From Nonomuraea africana (GTDB lineage Bacteria; Actinomycetota; Actinomycetes; Streptosporangiales; Streptosporangiaceae): a DNA stretch of 64,000 nt. The translations under genes were made by a program, and so were the position numbers. Below are positions 8,099 to 15,337 of this stretch, piece by piece (within the stretch, counting starts at the first letter, position 1; each line of letters begins with the position of its first letter). The DNA lies in contig NZ_JADBEF010000001.1 in assembly GCF_014873535.1 (NCBI RefSeq), forward strand, positions 3,286,001 through 3,350,000, read 5' to 3'. Below the pieces are notes generated by a model. It was not told the origin of the DNA, made no database searches, and saw nothing but the letters and a program-made list of their open reading frames with translations.

Positions 8099-8737
8099 AT
8101 GACCGCCACACCCATGAGCGGCCGCCGAGCCCAGGCCGCCCGCAACGACGAAGCCATCCTCCAGGCGGCGAGAGCCGTCTTCACCGCCGACCCAGGTGCG
8201 CCGATCTCGGCGGTCGCCGACCGCGCCGGAGTCGGCATCAGCGCGCTCTACCGCCGCTACGGCAGCAAGGAGGCGCTGCTGCGCAAGCTCTGCGCCGACG
8301 GACTCGAGCTCTACATCGCCGCCTCGGAGAAGTCACTGGCCATGGCGGACGACCCATGGGAGGCGTTCGCGACCTACATGCGCGACATCGTCGACGCCGA
8401 CTCCAGCTCCCTCACCATCGCGCTGGCCGGCACCTTCCAGCCCACCGAGGAGCTCTACCACCTCTCCACGCGCGCCTCCCAGCTGGCCGTCGAGGTCCAC
8501 GACCGCGCGGTGACCGCAGGCGTCCTGCGCCCCGACGTCACCGTGGCCGACATCGCGCTGCTGTTCGAGCAGTTCGCCTCCATCAAGCTCGGCGACGAGC
8601 GGCGCACGACCGAGCTGCGGCACCGCTACCTGACGCTGGTGCTCGACTCCCTGCGCCACCCACCTGCCCACCGCCCGCTGCCCGGCCCCCCACCCACCGA
8701 CGAGGAGCTGGAACGGCGCTGGACGCCGAGCTCCTGA
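8099..8737 (+). CDS. TetR/AcrR family transcriptional regulator
   Basis: A 212-residue repressor with a TetR N-terminal helix-turn-helix (about 13-60): NDEAILQAARAVFTADPGA, then ISAVADRAGVGISALYRRYG and SKEALL. The C-terminal half is the variable ligand-binding domain and ends with a Pro-rich tail. It is divergent from the sugar ABC operon and has an inverted repeat directly ahead of its start, suggesting autorepression and control of the transporter. The ligand is unknown but could be the imported sugar or a derivative. Confidence 0.88.
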   Translation: MTATPMSGRRAQAARNDEAILQAARAVFTADPGAPISAVADRAGVGISALYRRYGSKEALLRKLCADGLELYIAASEKSLAMADDPWEAFATYMRDIVDADSSSLTIALAGTFQPTEELYHLSTRASQLAVEVHDRAVTAGVLRPDVTVADIALLFEQFASIKLGDERRTTELRHRYLTLVLDSLRHPPAHRPLPGPPPTDEELERRWTPSS

Positions 8738-8763
8738 CGGCGCGCGCCCGCCTGCCGTCAGGA
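8732..8763. terminator. Hairpin between convergent genes
   Basis: Ten-base arms TCCTGACGGC and GCCGTCAGGA enclose a 12-nt loop, overlapping the ends of both the TetR and CoA-lyase genes. There is no T-run, as is common in actinomycetes, so it may act in both directions. Confidence 0.6.
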
Positions 8764-9558
8764 AGAGAGCCGGTCGGCCAGCGCCAGCGTGCGGCGCGCT
8801 CTCGCGATGACCGGCGCGTCCACGAACCGTCCGTCCCGCAACGCGACCGCGCCCACGTCACCGGCGGCCTCGGCGGCCGCCACGACCTGCCGCGCGCCCG
8901 CCACCTCCTCCTCCGACGGCCGGAACGCCTCGCGGATCACCGGCAGCTGCCGCGGATGGATCGCCGTGCGCCCGAACAGCCCCAGCCCGCGCCCACGCCT
9001 GGTCGAGGCCAGCAGCCCCGCGTCGTCGGCGACGTTGGCGTAGACCGACATCGGCACCGGCGGCAGCCCCGCCGCTGCCGCGGCCAGCACCGCCCCGACG
9101 CGCAGCTGGTCGAGCGCGCCCTCGTCGGTGATGGACAGCTGGGCGATCAGATCCTGCTCGCCCAGCGCCACGCCCGCCACCCGGGGATGCGCCGCGATCG
9201 CCATCGCGTTGACCACCCCTGCCGCCGACTCCAGTAGGGCGTGGACGGGCGCGTCGAGGTCCACCAGGTCCACCGCGGCGGGCGAGTCCACCTTCGGCAC
9301 CCGCACGCCCGCCAGCGGGATCCCCTCCAGCGCCCGCAGGTCGAGCCGCCCCTGGTCGGTGGCGGGGTCGTTGATCCGCACATGGACGGCAGGCGCCCCG
9401 CCGCGCAGGTAGGCGCGCACGTGGCGCCTGGCCTCCTCCTTGCGCGAGGGAGCGACCGCGTCCTCCAGATCGATGATCACCACGTCCGCGCCGGACGCCA
9501 CGGCCTTGTCGAACCGCTCGGGCCGGTCCCCCGGCACGTACAGCCACGTGAGGTTCAC
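8758..9558 (-). CDS. HpcH/HpaI (CitE-like) CoA ester lyase
   Basis: A 266-residue TIM-barrel lyase of the CitE/malyl-CoA-lyase type. Visible motifs are LYVPGDRPERFDKA, DVVIIDLEDAV (metal-binding acids), VHVRIND, ALGEQDLIAQL and the C-terminal GRTAIHPRQLPVI, which contacts CoA in the family. It cleaves or forms a beta-hydroxyacyl-CoA thioester such as malyl- or citramalyl-CoA; the exact substrate is open. The GTG start overlaps the CoA-transferase stop (GTGA), so the two are made together: the transferase would activate an acid and the lyase would split it. Confidence 0.88.
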   Translation of the reverse strand: MNLTWLYVPGDRPERFDKAVASGADVVIIDLEDAVAPSRKEEARRHVRAYLRGGAPAVHVRINDPATDQGRLDLRALEGIPLAGVRVPKVDSPAAVDLVDLDAPVHALLESAAGVVNAMAIAAHPRVAGVALGEQDLIAQLSITDEGALDQLRVGAVLAAAAAGLPPVPMSVYANVADDAGLLASTRRGRGLGLFGRTAIHPRQLPVIREAFRPSEEEVAGARQVVAAAEAAGDVGAVALRDGRFVDAPVIARARRTLALADRLSS

Positions 9559-10742
9559 GCGATCACCCCGTCCTCGCGCAGTTGCTTGATCTGCTCGGGG
9601 GTGTAGTCGAGCTCGCCGAGCACCTCGTCGGTGTCGCGGCCGAGCGCGCGTCCGGCCCAGCGCACCTCGCCCGGCGTCTCCGACAGCCTGAACAGCACGT
9701 TCTGGACGGTCACCGTGCCCAGTTCCTCGTCGGGCAGCTCGACGAAGGTGTTCAGCGCCTGGTACTGGGCGTCCTCGGCGATGTCCTTCACATCGTAGAT
9801 CGGGGCGATCGCCGCCTGTGCCTCCTCGAAGCGGGCGATGACCTCCTCCGCGTCGCGCTCGGCGATCCACGAGCCGACCGCCTCGTCCAGCTCCTCCACG
9901 TGCCGCACCCGGCCCGCGCCGCTGGAGAACCACGGCTGCTCGACCAGGTCGGGCCTGCCCACCAGGGTGACCACGCGCTCGGCGATGGTCTGCGCGCTGG
10001 TGGAGACGGCCAGCCAGCGGCCGTCTCTGGTGCGGTAGGTGTTGCGCGGGGCGTTGCTGCTCGATCGGTTGCCCGTGCGCCGCGGCACCACCCCGAGCGC
10101 CTTGTAGGCCGTCATCTGCGGTCCGAGCAGGCCCAGGATCGGCTCGATGATCGCCATGTCGACGACCTGGCCGCGGCCGGTCCGCTCGCGCGCGTGCAGG
10201 GCGACCATGATGGCGTAGGACATCGCCAGTCCCGCGATGCCGTCGGCCAGCGCGAGCGGCGGCAGCGTCGGCGGGCCGTCGGGCTGGCCGGTCATCGCGG
10301 CGAATCCGCTCATCGCCTCGGCCAGCGTGCCGAACCCTGGCTGCCTGGCCATCGGCCCGACCTGCCCGAACCCTGTCATCCTCGCCACGATCAGGCGCGG
10401 GTTGAGCGCCAGCAGGTCGTCGGGCGCCAGACCCCAGCGCTCCAGCGTGCCGGGCCTGAAGTTCTCCACCAGCACGTCGGACTCCCGCGCCAGGCGGCGC
10501 AGGATCTCCTGGCCCTCGGCCCTGGACAGGTCGACGGCGGCGGCCCGCTTGTTGCGCGAGAGCGACTTCCACCACAGGCCGACCCCGTCCTTGGCGGCCC
10601 CGTGACCGCGCGAAGGGTCACCGCGCCTGGGGTGCTCGATCTTGATGACGTCGGCGCCGAAGTCGCCCAGCATCATCGCGGCGGACGGCCCGGCGAACAA
10701 CGTCGCCGCGTCGATCACGCGGATATCGGCAAGACTCGTCAT
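9555..10742 (-). CDS. Family III CoA-transferase (CaiB/BaiF)
   Basis: A 395-residue class III CoA-transferase, moving CoA between carboxylic acids through an aspartyl intermediate. Family features include FAGPSAAMMLGDFGADVIKI, the SRNKRAAAVDL stretch, VLVENFRPGTLERWGL, the probable catalytic Asp in LALADGIAGLAMS, and NAPRNTYRTRDGRWLAV. It pairs with the downstream CoA lyase. Its ATG lies only 20 bp from the divergent GntR start with no ribosome site between; TAAGAT ends 8 nt before the ATG, so a leaderless transcript is likely. Such pairs handle branched or dicarboxylic acids such as itaconate, mesaconate or citramalate; this is family knowledge, not proof here. Confidence 0.9.
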   Translation of the reverse strand: MTSLADIRVIDAATLFAGPSAAMMLGDFGADVIKIEHPRRGDPSRGHGAAKDGVGLWWKSLSRNKRAAAVDLSRAEGQEILRRLARESDVLVENFRPGTLERWGLAPDDLLALNPRLIVARMTGFGQVGPMARQPGFGTLAEAMSGFAAMTGQPDGPPTLPPLALADGIAGLAMSYAIMVALHARERTGRGQVVDMAIIEPILGLLGPQMTAYKALGVVPRRTGNRSSSNAPRNTYRTRDGRWLAVSTSAQTIAERVVTLVGRPDLVEQPWFSSGAGRVRHVEELDEAVGSWIAERDAEEVIARFEEAQAAIAPIYDVKDIAEDAQYQALNTFVELPDEELGTVTVQNVLFRLSETPGEVRWAGRALGRDTDEVLGELDYTPEQIKQLREDGVIA

Positions 10743-10744
10743 AG

Positions 10745-10768
10745 TCGTATATCTTATAAGTTATGCGA
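10745..10768. promoter_or_regulatory. Imperfect palindrome covering a divergent promoter pair
   Basis: The 24-bp site has the symmetric form TCG-x-ATA-x-CTTATAAG-x-TAT-x-CGA. It fills the space between the CoA-transferase ATG (10742) and the GntR ATG (10763) and overlaps the latter. Candidate -10 boxes in both directions lie within it, so GntR binding would block both genes. Confidence 0.65.
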
Positions 10769-11416
10769 GCCCCGATGAGCAAAGCGGACTACGCGTACGA
10801 GGTGCTGCGGGAGGAGATCAGGACCGGCCGAATCCCCGGCGGCACCGCCCTGCGCGCCGCGGCGGTCGCCGACCGGCTCGGCGTGTCGGTCACCCCCGTC
10901 CGCGAGGCCCTGCGCCGCCTGGAGAAGGACCGGCTGATCAGCTACGAGACGCATCACGGGGCGACCGTGGTCGACCTGGGAGACGAGGCGCTGGCCGAGT
11001 TCTACGGGGTGCGCGCGGTCGTCGAGGGCCTGGGCGCGCGGCTGGCCGCCGCCCGCGTCGGCGCGGCCGATCTGGCGGGCCTGCGCGAGCTGCACGCCTC
11101 GATGACCGAGGCCGCGGCGGCGGGCCGGCTGGACGAGCTGGGCGCCGGGTCGGAGGAGTTCCACCTGCGCATCGCCGACATCGGCGGGCCCGCCTTCCTC
11201 GGCCAGCACGCCCGGGCGGTGCGGGCCAGCTTCCCCGTGCCGCCCTCCGCCTCGCTCTGGCTCGACCCCGAGGTGGCCGCGCGGCAGCTGGAGGCGCACG
11301 AGCGGATCCTGCGGGCGCTGGAGGAGGGCGACGGGGCGACCGCCGAACGGATCATGATCGAGCACGTCGAGGCGGGCGCGACGCACCGGCGCGAGCAGGG
11401 CACGCCGCCGGGCTGA
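10763..11416 (+). CDS. GntR family regulator (FadR/FCD type)
   Basis: A 217-residue regulator with the GntR winged helix at about 5-70 (YEVLREEIRTGRIPGG, LGVSVTPVREALRRLEKDRL) and an all-helical FCD-type effector domain at about 80-205, in which Asp/His residues usually bind a metal and a carboxylate ligand (EEFHLRIADIGG, EAHERILRALEEGD). It is divergent from the CoA-transferase/lyase pair and surely controls it through the palindrome between them. An ATG at residue 5 (10775) is an alternative start. The effector is probably the acid processed by the pair. Confidence 0.88.
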   Translation: MRAPMSKADYAYEVLREEIRTGRIPGGTALRAAAVADRLGVSVTPVREALRRLEKDRLISYETHHGATVVDLGDEALAEFYGVRAVVEGLGARLAAARVGAADLAGLRELHASMTEAAAAGRLDELGAGSEEFHLRIADIGGPAFLGQHARAVRASFPVPPSASLWLDPEVAARQLEAHERILRALEEGDGATAERIMIEHVEAGATHRREQGTPPG

Positions 11417-11426
11417 CCCCGGGGCG

Positions 11427-12740
11427 TCAGAGCCGAGCGGCTCTGCAGGCCAGCTGGAGTGCCAGCCGTTGCTGGGGATCGTTCAGGTCCGCCTGGAGCA
11501 GTTCCTCGATGCGTCTGACGTTCCTGCTGACCGCGTTGCGGTGCATCCGCACCTCCTCGGCGGCTCTGGCAGGCGAGCCGTGGTGGTCGAGGTAGGCGCG
11601 CAGGATCTCCAGCAGCAGTGCCGCCTTCTTCTGCTCCAGGATCGGCTGCAGCAGCTCCCTCACCGCCTGCTGCGCCGCGTCGGAGGAGTACCACTCCTCC
11701 AGCATCCGATCGAGCCCCGCCAGGTCGTAGGTGGCCAGCGCCGACGACGCGCGGCGCACGGCCGTACGGGCCTCGGAGGCCGAGGTGCGCAGGCCCAGCA
11801 GTCCCTGGTGGGCGGTGCTGACGCCGCACCGCAGCTCGACTCCCGCCGGCCGGACACGCTCCAGCAGCAGCGCCGCGTCCCTGGTGGCGGCGCGCAGGCC
11901 CGCGCGTCCCGGGTCGTGCGGCGAGGTGCGCACCACGATGAGCGCCCCGTCGGCCATCGCGACGCTCCACTCGGGCCCCACCAGCTCGCGCACCAGGCGG
12001 GCGGCCCGTGTGGCGAGGGTGTCGAGCAGCGCGTAGGGCTCCGGCCCCTCCATCCGCAGCACCACGTGCCATCCGTCGACGGGCAGCCCCAGCGTGCGCG
12101 CCCTCGGGGCCAGCTCCTGCGCCTGCCTCTCCGGGGCGACCAGCAGCTCGGTCAGCACCTGGGCGCGCGAGCGGGCCGGCGCCTCCTCCGCGGGCCCTGC
12201 CGCGGCCGCCAGCTCGGCCAGCCTGAGCACGATCCGCACCGCCCTGCCCAGATGGCCGTCCCGGTCCGGCGCGGAGAGGTCCGCCGCGACCTCGACGCCG
12301 AGCGCCGCGCCCGCCGCCGCGGCCATCCGCTCGGGAGCTCCCGCCGCGGCGAGCACGCCGCGCACCGCCTTCTCCGCCCGCACCAGCGCGTCGGCGGCGT
12401 CGCCGGCGATGGCCCGGTCGATGGCGACGACGAGCCCGGCCAGCTCCGTCCCCTCGGGCGCCGACAGCAGTGCCACCCCGGCCCGCTCGGCCAGGGCGGC
12501 GGCCGAGCGGGCCACCTCCACCGGCGCCGTCAGCACCAGCGCGGCCGCGCCCGCCGCCGCCGCGTCGCGCAGCACCACCTCCAGGCGGTAGCCGGTGGCT
12601 CGCAGCGACGCCTCGAGGGTGAGCACGAGCATCGCGCCCCGCGGCTGGTCCACGACCGTCCGCAGGTCCTCCACCAGCCGCACCCCGGTCGCGGGTCCCG
12701 GCGCGTCAGGTCCGGCCAGTCGGCGCAGGCCATCCCCCAC
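11427..12740 (-). CDS. PucR/CdaR family transcriptional regulator
   Basis: A regulator of about 437 residues. The N-terminal half resembles the purine-catabolism/PucR sensory region (VEDLRTVVDQPRGAMLVLTL, GVALLSAPEGTELAGLV). The middle is a GGDEF-like CdaR segment, and the last 70 residues hold the helix-turn-helix LRAYLDHHGSPARAAEEVRM, then HRNAVSRNVRRIEELL, ending QRLALQLACRAARL. The GTG at 12740 is chosen because AGAGG lies 5 nt upstream. It is divergent from the DUF917/hydantoinase/NCS1 operon. PucR proteins commonly control purine, allantoin or hydantoin use, so it is the prime candidate regulator of that operon. Confidence 0.85.
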   Translation of the reverse strand: MGDGLRRLAGPDAPGPATGVRLVEDLRTVVDQPRGAMLVLTLEASLRATGYRLEVVLRDAAAAGAAALVLTAPVEVARSAAALAERAGVALLSAPEGTELAGLVVAIDRAIAGDAADALVRAEKAVRGVLAAAGAPERMAAAAGAALGVEVAADLSAPDRDGHLGRAVRIVLRLAELAAAAGPAEEAPARSRAQVLTELLVAPERQAQELAPRARTLGLPVDGWHVVLRMEGPEPYALLDTLATRAARLVRELVGPEWSVAMADGALIVVRTSPHDPGRAGLRAATRDAALLLERVRPAGVELRCGVSTAHQGLLGLRTSASEARTAVRRASSALATYDLAGLDRMLEEWYSSDAAQQAVRELLQPILEQKKAALLLEILRAYLDHHGSPARAAEEVRMHRNAVSRNVRRIEELLQADLNDPQQRLALQLACRAARL

Positions 12741-12753
12741 AAACACCTCTTCA

Positions 12754-12810
12754 GTGTGCCATGAGCACACCGATCTCCCAATGAGGGTCTGCCGGCACAC
12801 CACGGGTGGT
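12754..12810. promoter_or_regulatory. Two inverted repeats in the PucR/DUF917 divergent promoter region
   Basis: GTGTGC and GCACAC (12754-12770) flank CATGA, and ACCAC/GTGGT (12799-12810) flank GG. Both lie between the PucR GTG and the first operon ATG at 12836. The first is nearer the PucR gene and the second 26 bp before the operon start. They are candidate PucR binding sites by position only. Confidence 0.5.
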
Positions 12811-12835
12811 CTGCGGCTTTCCTACTGTGGAGGCC

Positions 12836-14005
12836 ATGCACATCGACACCGGGACACTCCCCGCCTACGCCAGGGGCTGCGCGGTCCTCGGCTCGGGTGG
12901 CGGCGGTCCGGTGACGATCGCCAGGGCCGCCGCCCTCCAGGCGCTGCGTGACCACGGCCCGGTCCGCGTGGTCCAGCCCGCCGGTCTCGACCCCGACCTG
13001 CTGGTCATGCCCGTCGGCATCGCCGGCTCCTCCGCCGTGACGTCCGAACGGGTCGGCGGCACCGACGAGCCGCTGCACCTGCGCCAGAAGATCGAGGAGC
13101 TGTACGGCGTGCCGGTCGGCGCCCTGCTGGCCAGCGAGATCGGCGGCGCGAACGGCTGCCTGGCCGTCGCCTGGGCCGCCCGCCTCGGCCTGCCCCTGGT
13201 GGACGCCGACGGCATGAGCCGTGCCTTCCCCCGCATGGACCAGACCGTCATGCAGCTGCGCGGCGTCTCCCCCACCCCCGCCGTGATCTGCGACGGGCGC
13301 GGCAGGACCGTCGTCATCGACCAGGTCTCGGGCCGCTGGCTGGAGCGCCTGGTGCGCGCCGCCCTCGAACCCTTCGGCGGCGTGGTCGCCACCAGCGAGT
13401 ACGTGCTGCGCGGCCACCAGGTCGCCACCTCCACCGCGCTCGGCTCGGTCACCAACGCGCTACGGCTCGGCGCCCGGCTGCCCGCGCCCCTCATCTCGGG
13501 GAAGATCGCCGAGCCCTGCCCCATCCTCGTCGAAGGCCTCGGGCCCGACCTCGGCCGCCTGGTCAGGGTCGAGGCGGGCACCGAATTCCTCGCGGTCATG
13601 GAGGACGGCGCGCCGCTGGCCGCCGTCCCCGACGTGATCGCGATGCTCGACGCCCGCACCGGCGAGGTCGTCGACACCGAATACGTGCGGTACGGCCTGC
13701 GGGTCAGCATCGTGCGCGTCCCCTGCGACCCGGTCTGGCACACCCCCGAGGGCCTGCGCCTGGCCGGGCCCGAGGCGTTCGGCCTGACCGGCCTGACCGG
13801 CCTGACCGGCCGCACCGCACCCGCAACCCCCTCCGCTCCCCCGGAGGAACCCCCGCCCGCGGCCGCCTCCGCCCCCTCGGAGGACCCCTCGGCCGCGGCC
13901 CCGTCCGTGTCCCCATCCGTGTCCCCATCCATGCCCCCTTCCGTGCCCCCTGCTGTGTCCCCCGATGCGCCCCGGGCGGCGCCCCGTCCAGGGGCCGCGT
14001 CGTGA
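12836..14005 (+). CDS. DUF917 / S-methyl-thiohydantoin-desulfurase-domain protein, copy A, with low-complexity tail
   Basis: A 389-residue protein of family DUF917 (PF06032). Family landmarks: ARGCAVLGSGGGGPVTIA near the N-terminus, LLASEIGGANGC, LPLVDADGMSRAFPRMDQTV and the C-terminal YGLRVSIVRVPCDPVWHTPEGL. Members act with hydantoinase-like ATPases; some are linked to thiohydantoin breakdown. Its paralogue lies at the other end of the same operon (18175-19233). Residues from about 315 onward form an extra Pro/Ser/Ala-rich tail encoded partly by 9-bp tandem repeats, absent from the paralogue. GGAGG precedes ATG 12836 by 3 nt. It overlaps the next gene by 4 nt (GTGA). Confidence 0.85.
   Translation: MHIDTGTLPAYARGCAVLGSGGGGPVTIARAAALQALRDHGPVRVVQPAGLDPDLLVMPVGIAGSSAVTSERVGGTDEPLHLRQKIEELYGVPVGALLASEIGGANGCLAVAWAARLGLPLVDADGMSRAFPRMDQTVMQLRGVSPTPAVICDGRGRTVVIDQVSGRWLERLVRAALEPFGGVVATSEYVLRGHQVATSTALGSVTNALRLGARLPAPLISGKIAEPCPILVEGLGPDLGRLVRVEAGTEFLAVMEDGAPLAAVPDVIAMLDARTGEVVDTEYVRYGLRVSIVRVPCDPVWHTPEGLRLAGPEAFGLTGLTGLTGRTAPATPSAPPEEPPPAAASAPSEDPSAAAPSVSPSVSPSMPPSVPPAVSPDAPRAAPRPGAAS
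13781..13807 (+). repeat. Tandem 9-bp repeat coding Gly-Leu-Thr
   Basis: Three direct copies of GGCCTGACC encode consecutive Gly-Leu-Thr units at the point where the DUF917 domain ends and the low-complexity tail begins. Further on (about 13905-13960) TCCGTGTCCCCA-like 12-mers repeat. This points to slippage-driven growth of the tail. Confidence 0.8.
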
Positions 14006-15303
14006 AGGCCGGGGTCGACGTCGGCCCCACCAACACCGACGCCGCCCTGCTCGACGACGCGGGCGCGGTCCTGGCCACCGTCAAGGTCGCCTCCGTCCCC
14101 GGCGACCCCGTGGCCAGTGTCACCGCCGCCCTCGGGCGGCTCGGCACCCCGCCCCTCGCCCAGATCGCGGTCGGCCTGCGCGGCGCGGCCTCCGCCGTGG
14201 ACGACAGACGCGGCCTGTGCAAGGTCGCCGTCCTGCGCATCGGCGGCCAGGAGGCGCAGGCCGTACGCCCGCTGTTCGGCTGGCCCGAGGACCTGCTGCG
14301 GGCCGTCTGCGCCGCGACCGAGATCGTGGACGGCGGCGGCGGCCTGGACCGCGACGACTGGACGCCCCTGGACACCGCCGCCGTCGCCCGCTTCGCCGCC
14401 CGCGTCGCCGGCACGGCCCAGGCGGTCGCCATCACCGGCCTGTTCTCCCCCCTGGACGCCGAGCAGGAGCTCGAGGCCGCCGACATCGTCCGAGCCGAGC
14501 TGGGCGACCTGCCCGTCGCCCTGTCGGCCGACCTCGGCTCCCTCGGCCTGCTCGAACGCGAGAACGCCACGGTCCTCGACGCCGCCCTGTCCGGCTTCGC
14601 CACCGACGTCGCCGACCGCCTGGCGGCCGCGCTGTCGCCGGTCACCGCCGTCCACGTCACCCGCGGCGACGGCACGCTGATGAGCCTGGAGCACCTGGCC
14701 AGGCACCCCGGGCTCAGCCTCGGCAGCGGCCCGGCCAGCGTGCTGCGCGGCGCCGGCGTGCTGACCGGCCTCGAGGACGCCGTGGTCGCCGACGTCGGCG
14801 CGCGCCGCATCAGGGTGGGCGCCCTCGCGGGCGGCTTCCCCGAGGAGGCCGCGGGCGGCGCCCGCATCGGCGGCGTGCCCGTCGGCCTGCGCATCCCCGA
14901 GCTGATCAGGGTCCCCCGCCCCTTCGAGCCCGCCGAGCTGGCCGAGGCCGTCGACCGGATGCAGCCGGGCGCGGACCGCCTGCCGCTCGTGGTCGTCGGC
15001 GGAGGGGTGCGGGCCGTGCCGGGCGGGCTGCACCCCGAGCACGGCACGGCGGCGGGCGCCATCGGCGCGGCCACCAGCCCCGTCGGCGGGCAGTACGAAC
15101 GCGTCGTGCGCCTGCCCGACCGCTCGGCCCTGCCCGAGGCGCTCGAGGCGGTGATCGAGCAGGCGCGGGCCAGCGCCGTCAGAGCCGGGGCCGACCCCAG
15201 GCAGGTGCGCATCCTCGAGGCCGCCGACACCCCCCTCGCCTACCTGCCGGGCCCCTTCGTACGGCTGCGCGCCAGGGCCGCGGGCCCGCCCGCCCAGCTG
15301 TGA
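14002..15303 (+). CDS. Degenerate hydantoinase/oxoprolinase-like protein, copy A
   Basis: A 433-residue paralogue of the intact protein at 16665-18182, with the same ASKHA/hydantoinase-A order but damaged motifs. The N-terminal phosphate loop reads DVGPTNTD (6-13) instead of DVGGTNTD. GTTHFVNA becomes GLRGAASA. The second phosphate loop DIGGTTTDVG becomes ADVGARRIRV (263-272). The stretch around IGIGGGSLV and about 70 further residues are missing. The frame is open and codon use is like its neighbours, so it is not a recent pseudogene; it may be a non-catalytic partner. The GTG start overlaps the DUF917-A stop. Confidence 0.8.
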   Translation: MKAGVDVGPTNTDAALLDDAGAVLATVKVASVPGDPVASVTAALGRLGTPPLAQIAVGLRGAASAVDDRRGLCKVAVLRIGGQEAQAVRPLFGWPEDLLRAVCAATEIVDGGGGLDRDDWTPLDTAAVARFAARVAGTAQAVAITGLFSPLDAEQELEAADIVRAELGDLPVALSADLGSLGLLERENATVLDAALSGFATDVADRLAAALSPVTAVHVTRGDGTLMSLEHLARHPGLSLGSGPASVLRGAGVLTGLEDAVVADVGARRIRVGALAGGFPEEAAGGARIGGVPVGLRIPELIRVPRPFEPAELAEAVDRMQPGADRLPLVVVGGGVRAVPGGLHPEHGTAAGAIGAATSPVGGQYERVVRLPDRSALPEALEAVIEQARASAVRAGADPRQVRILEAADTPLAYLPGPFVRLRARAAGPPAQL

Positions 15304-15337
15304 ATCCCCCCTCGAAAGCGCGAAAGGCATACCTTCC

